Made by a program: the position numbers and the translations under genes | Shown: positions 21,101 to 23,472 of the stretch, piece by piece | How positions within the stretch are numbered: position 1 is the first letter of the stretch | Layout: each line of letters starts with the position of its first letter | Assembly (NCBI GenBank): GCA_054661495.1 | Contig: BAAFSQ010000155.1 | Span: 1 to 23,472 of the forward strand | Direction: 5' to 3' | Length of the DNA stretch: 23,472 nt | From: Zygophlyctis sp. KS116 | Taxonomy: Eukaryota; Chytridiomycota | The notes under the pieces: model-generated | Told to the model about the DNA's origin: nothing | Database searches by the model: none | Seen by the model: the letters and a program-made list of their open reading frames with translations, nothing else

Positions 21101-23472
21101 TTTCAAGCAATCAATGTCGTGCAAAAGACTTTGTTCAAGTTTAGAATCTATAACTTTGCTGGCTAATGATGCCGATATTGATTTATTCTGTTTATTTATT
21201 GCTGTTTCATATTCCACTTTCAATTTCTATCATTTAATGGGGGATTTCGATAATTACATTATACTCAACTTCTAAAATATCCTTTTCTGAGCTTAATATA
21301 CTGATTTCCGTCTCATACTGAAGATAAGAATCTTGCCTCTAAAAATATTAATGATTAAGATAGAATATACATTTTGGGAATGTTTTATAGATAATTTTTT
21401 CATGGTGTTCGTAGATTGTTCTTGAGTTTTCTTATTTTCCTCTAAAACATAACCATACACTTGTTCCATTCTCTAGTTCTAAGCATAAAAAAAATACATC
21501 TAATTGTTCCATTAAACACCGCTTTTCTGATAACTGACAGGTCATTTGATTTTTAAGTCGATCAATTTCCTCCAAATACTGATCCATATCAGTAGTGGAA
21601 GTCATATTTGGTTGCTGATTTCTGACTTTTTCAAGATTTAATACCAAATTTTTATTTTTCTAAAGTATTAGTAGATAAATGCTCCTACTTCTAGCTCTTC
21701 TTCAGCATTCAAAGCACGATCGAGTAGTTCGTCTAGCTGACGTTCATAATCTTCTCTTTCAACCAATGGCGCCTCTTCTGTTTTATGATCGTCTATTATG
21801 GTTTCATATTCCAATATTAGTTCATTGAGCTGATTTATCTGCTTCTCTTGCAGCAAGAGTTTTGTTTCTAGCTCTTTATTTTGAAGATTTAATGGAGTGG
21901 CAGAGTTTTGTATATAGTCCTTTCTGCTTAAAAATCTATGTTACCTGCAGTGCCATTTCGGCCGACTTCGTCCTTAGGTTAGAAGAAGCTGTCTCCTGCT
22001 CAAACTTCAGTATCAATGCCTGTAGAACTTCGCTTTTTTCTAAAATAGATTGCTTTTCATTCGTGATATTTCTGATAATCAGGGAATATCCTTCAATGTC
22101 TTCATTTAATCGCTGAATCGTCTTTTTATGTTCTTCTAAAGTATTTTCGTTTTCTTTCAGACTTTTTTGAAGTTCCTTTAAATGAATAAATTGTTAATTA
22201 CGGCAATAAATAAAGTAGAATTTGATAGAATTTCCTCTAAATCATTTTTCAATTTGCTGAGATCGCACTCATCAGCAGTTTTTTGCGTCTAAAAGCAATC
22301 AAAATAAGGAAAACGTACCATGACCGACAGAAAGCCGAATATAGTTGTTCTACCAGCCATATCACTCCTATCCTGAATTTTTTTAAGGGCGTCAAGATTT
22401 TTTTTGCGGTATGTAGCTAAACTATTTCTCATAAATTTGATTTGATCATTTGAATCTTTCTCCTTTAAACTTTTCTCATGAAGAATTTTCTTAATATTAA
22501 ATAAAATATATACCTCGTTTTCCTCTTTTATTACCTTTAACTGATTGGATGCATTTTTGAGTTCATCCTCCAAAATTTTGATTTTTTTTATATCTGCAGC
22601 CGTATTACCCTCAGTAATGCTGCTCCTTAAATTGCTTACGATATCTCCATCAAGGCTTTCTACTTTTTTCTTCAGAGCTAAAAGTTCGGTAGTTAATTCA
22701 TTAATTTTCGTATCCTTATTGATAATTATAGATTCAAGTTTCTTGAGATTTTCTTGATCATTTTTAACGGCGTTTATTTGATCCGAGAGTTCTTTTTCCA
22801 TTAACTGATTATGAGGTTAAAATATAAGTACATTAATACGCATCGAAGCTTGTACTAATATCTCCTCCAATTCTTTCTTGGTACTACTTGAATGATTAGA
22901 TTTCCTGGAAGTCTAACAAGTTAATATCCTGATTTTTACAATTGAAGATAAAAATCCAAGAATTGATGTCTTTCCAGATTCTGTTGTCATCGACTCATTC
23001 GGGATAAAAGCTCTTCGGTATTTGTTGGCAAGCTGATTAATTTCACTTAATTCGCGTAAAACATCTCTCTCTTTTTTCTCAAATTCTTCTCTCATTTTCT
23101 ATTTCTTAATAAAAACTACAATTACCTGTATCTCATCTTCGGCAGATTTAGCTCTTTCACTTTCCAAACGCAGTTGCTCCTGAAGATCATTTTCCTTTTG
23201 AAGATAGTCAGTAGGAATTTGAGAACCAGAAGCATTGTTGGCTTCAGATTCATCCCTCATTTTCTATTTCTTAATAAAAAATACAAACTACCTGGATCTT
23301 CTCTTCTGCAAATTTAGCTCTATCACTTGCCAAACGCAGTTGTTCTTGAAGCTCATTTTCCTTTTGCAGATACTCTGCATGCATAGTGGAAGCAGTTAAA
23401 TTAGTGGCTTCAAATTCATCTCTCATTTTCTATTGCTTAATATAAAATACAAATTACCTGAATCTTCTCTTC
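18122..23472 (-). CDS. Gene G: giant coiled-coil RasGEF, 5' end outside window
   Basis: At least 1,495 aa in 32 exons; the stop is TAA 18122. Introns: 23430-23457, 23264-23291, 23099-23125, 22913-22939, 22805-22831, 22490-22513, 22289-22318, 22176-22201, 21920-21944, 21660-21688, 21473-21497, 21339-21370, 21227-21257, 21037-21064, 20820-20853, 20727-20753, 20617-20639, 20541-20568, 20440-20468, 20241-20266 (phase 2), 20115-20143, 20002-20027, 19894-19920, 19783-19806, 19678-19710 (or to 19704), 19569-19596, 19185-19209 (phase 2), 18993-19024, 18626-18653, 18505-18532, 18236-18264. About 1,100 residues of coiled coil precede REM (IQSGHLKELIERLFDP, INILKYWTENFFEDF) and RasGEF (ELARQITLIDHELF, KLNNFSGVKM, VPLIIPHDVYQSDLMFLD, LEPVQAIKNYI). 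The frame stays open through all joins, which supports one protein. Coiled coils suggest a dimeric or filamentous scaffold carrying the exchange domain. Confidence 0.9.
18516..19155 (-). repeat. 640-bp near-identical tract, copy in gene G
   Basis: Partner of 13122-13761. Intron sequences 18626-18653 and 18993-19024 are identical to those of gene F, whereas the next introns on either side (18505-18532 beyond the tract end, and 19185-19209) differ. Confidence 0.97.
21258..21919 (-). repeat. Four-exon coiled-coil block shared with F0
   Basis: Exons of 81, 102, 162 and 231 bases parallel F0 exons of 81, 102, 162 and 225 bases at 16054-16705. Proteins align well, for example QYLEEIDRLKNQ, SEKRCLMEQL and YETEISIL in both. 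The introns between them differ in sequence and length, so this is an old duplication, unlike the 640-bp tract. Confidence 0.88.
22202..23098 (-). repeat. Duplicated exon pair inside gene G
   Basis: Exon 22940-23098 with the following exon 22832-22912, and exon 22319-22489 with 22202-22288, encode similar pairs: KTSILGFLSSI against RTTIFGFLSVM at the splice junction, then KKELEEILVQ against KNDLEEILSN. The copies are well diverged and separated by one longer coiled-coil exon (22514-22804). Confidence 0.6.
23099..23472 (-). repeat. Tandem 165/166-bp exon+intron repeat in gene G
   Basis: Exons 23126-23263 and 23292-23429 are both 138 bases (46 aa, KMRDE.EA...YLQKEN.LQEQLRL.S.RAK.AE..IQ) and are separated by 27-28-nt introns that also resemble each other (ending TTAAGAAATAG or TTAAGCAATAG). 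A further unit starts at 23458 and leaves the window. The downstream exon at 22940 begins with the same KMREEFE, so it descends from the same unit. Each unit is phase 0 at both ends, so copies can be added without breaking the frame. Confidence 0.9.

Noticed and set aside
1260-22757. Many plus-strand open frames of 60-140 codons (for example 3208-3621, 9759-10073, 12274-12603).
   Set aside because: Each lies opposite a minus-strand exon whose product is recognisable as RasGEF, REM or a clear coiled coil. None shows a domain or a start context of its own.
1-23472. Reassigned stop codons (ciliate-like code), suggested by the many short frames and tiny introns.
   Set aside because: The stops that interrupt frames fall inside GT..AG segments of 23-34 nt. 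Glutamine is encoded normally, and genes end at TAA or TGA in positions that fit RasGEF ends.
14601-23472. The long repetitive coiled-coil exons as a possible mobile or viral element.
   Set aside because: No reverse transcriptase, integrase, transposase, capsid or terminal repeat is visible; the repeats are exon duplications within a continuous host frame.

Overview
The window is nuclear DNA of a unicellular-type eukaryote that I cannot place taxonomically. It is AT-rich. All nine genes lie head-to-tail on the minus strand, with intergenic gaps from a 4-base overlap to 241 bases. The genes are cut by at least 82 miniature introns, nearly all 23-34 nt long and almost all starting GTA. Stops used are TAA and TGA and glutamine is CAA/CAG, so I see no sign of a ciliate-type code. 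I built the models by joining open frames across GT..AG introns and checking that RasGEF domain sequence runs on uninterrupted.

From left to right: gene A (1-1430, runs off the left edge; repeat-rich, unknown function); gene B (1451-3398, coiled coil + RasGEF); gene C (3475-5882, RasGEF with reading-frame breaks) overlapped at its 5' end by C0 (5879-6874, coiled coil); gene D (6988-8456, minimal RasGEF); gene E (8491-12497, apparently two complete RasGEF modules in one protein); gene F (12739-15734, coiled coil + RasGEF); gene F0 (15947-18092, coiled coil only); gene G (18122 to beyond 23472, at least 1,495 aa of coiled coil ending in a RasGEF). The window therefore holds seven REM (RasGEF_N) + CDC25-homology (RasGEF) modules in six genes. 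This is a local, lineage-specific array of Ras-family exchange factors whose catalytic parts are conserved while the N-terminal coiled-coil parts vary.

The array is actively remodelled. A 640-bp piece of the catalytic core, introns included, is shared by F and G at 639/640 bases although both flanks are strongly diverged, which points to recent gene conversion. The coiled-coil gene F0 matches part of G exon for exon, so the F0+F pair and the single gene G look like a duplicated unit that is split in one copy and continuous in the other. Gene A (left edge) and gene G (right edge) both contain tandem exon+intron repeats. In gene A one repeat copy has a 27-nt intron exactly where a sister copy has ordinary coding sequence, a possible case of an intron arising from exon sequence.

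Functionally, the GEF products should load GTP onto Ras-family GTPases, with coiled coils providing dimerisation or targeting. Which GTPases they serve cannot be read from this DNA. I found no RNA genes, mobile elements, CRISPR arrays or virus-derived sequence.
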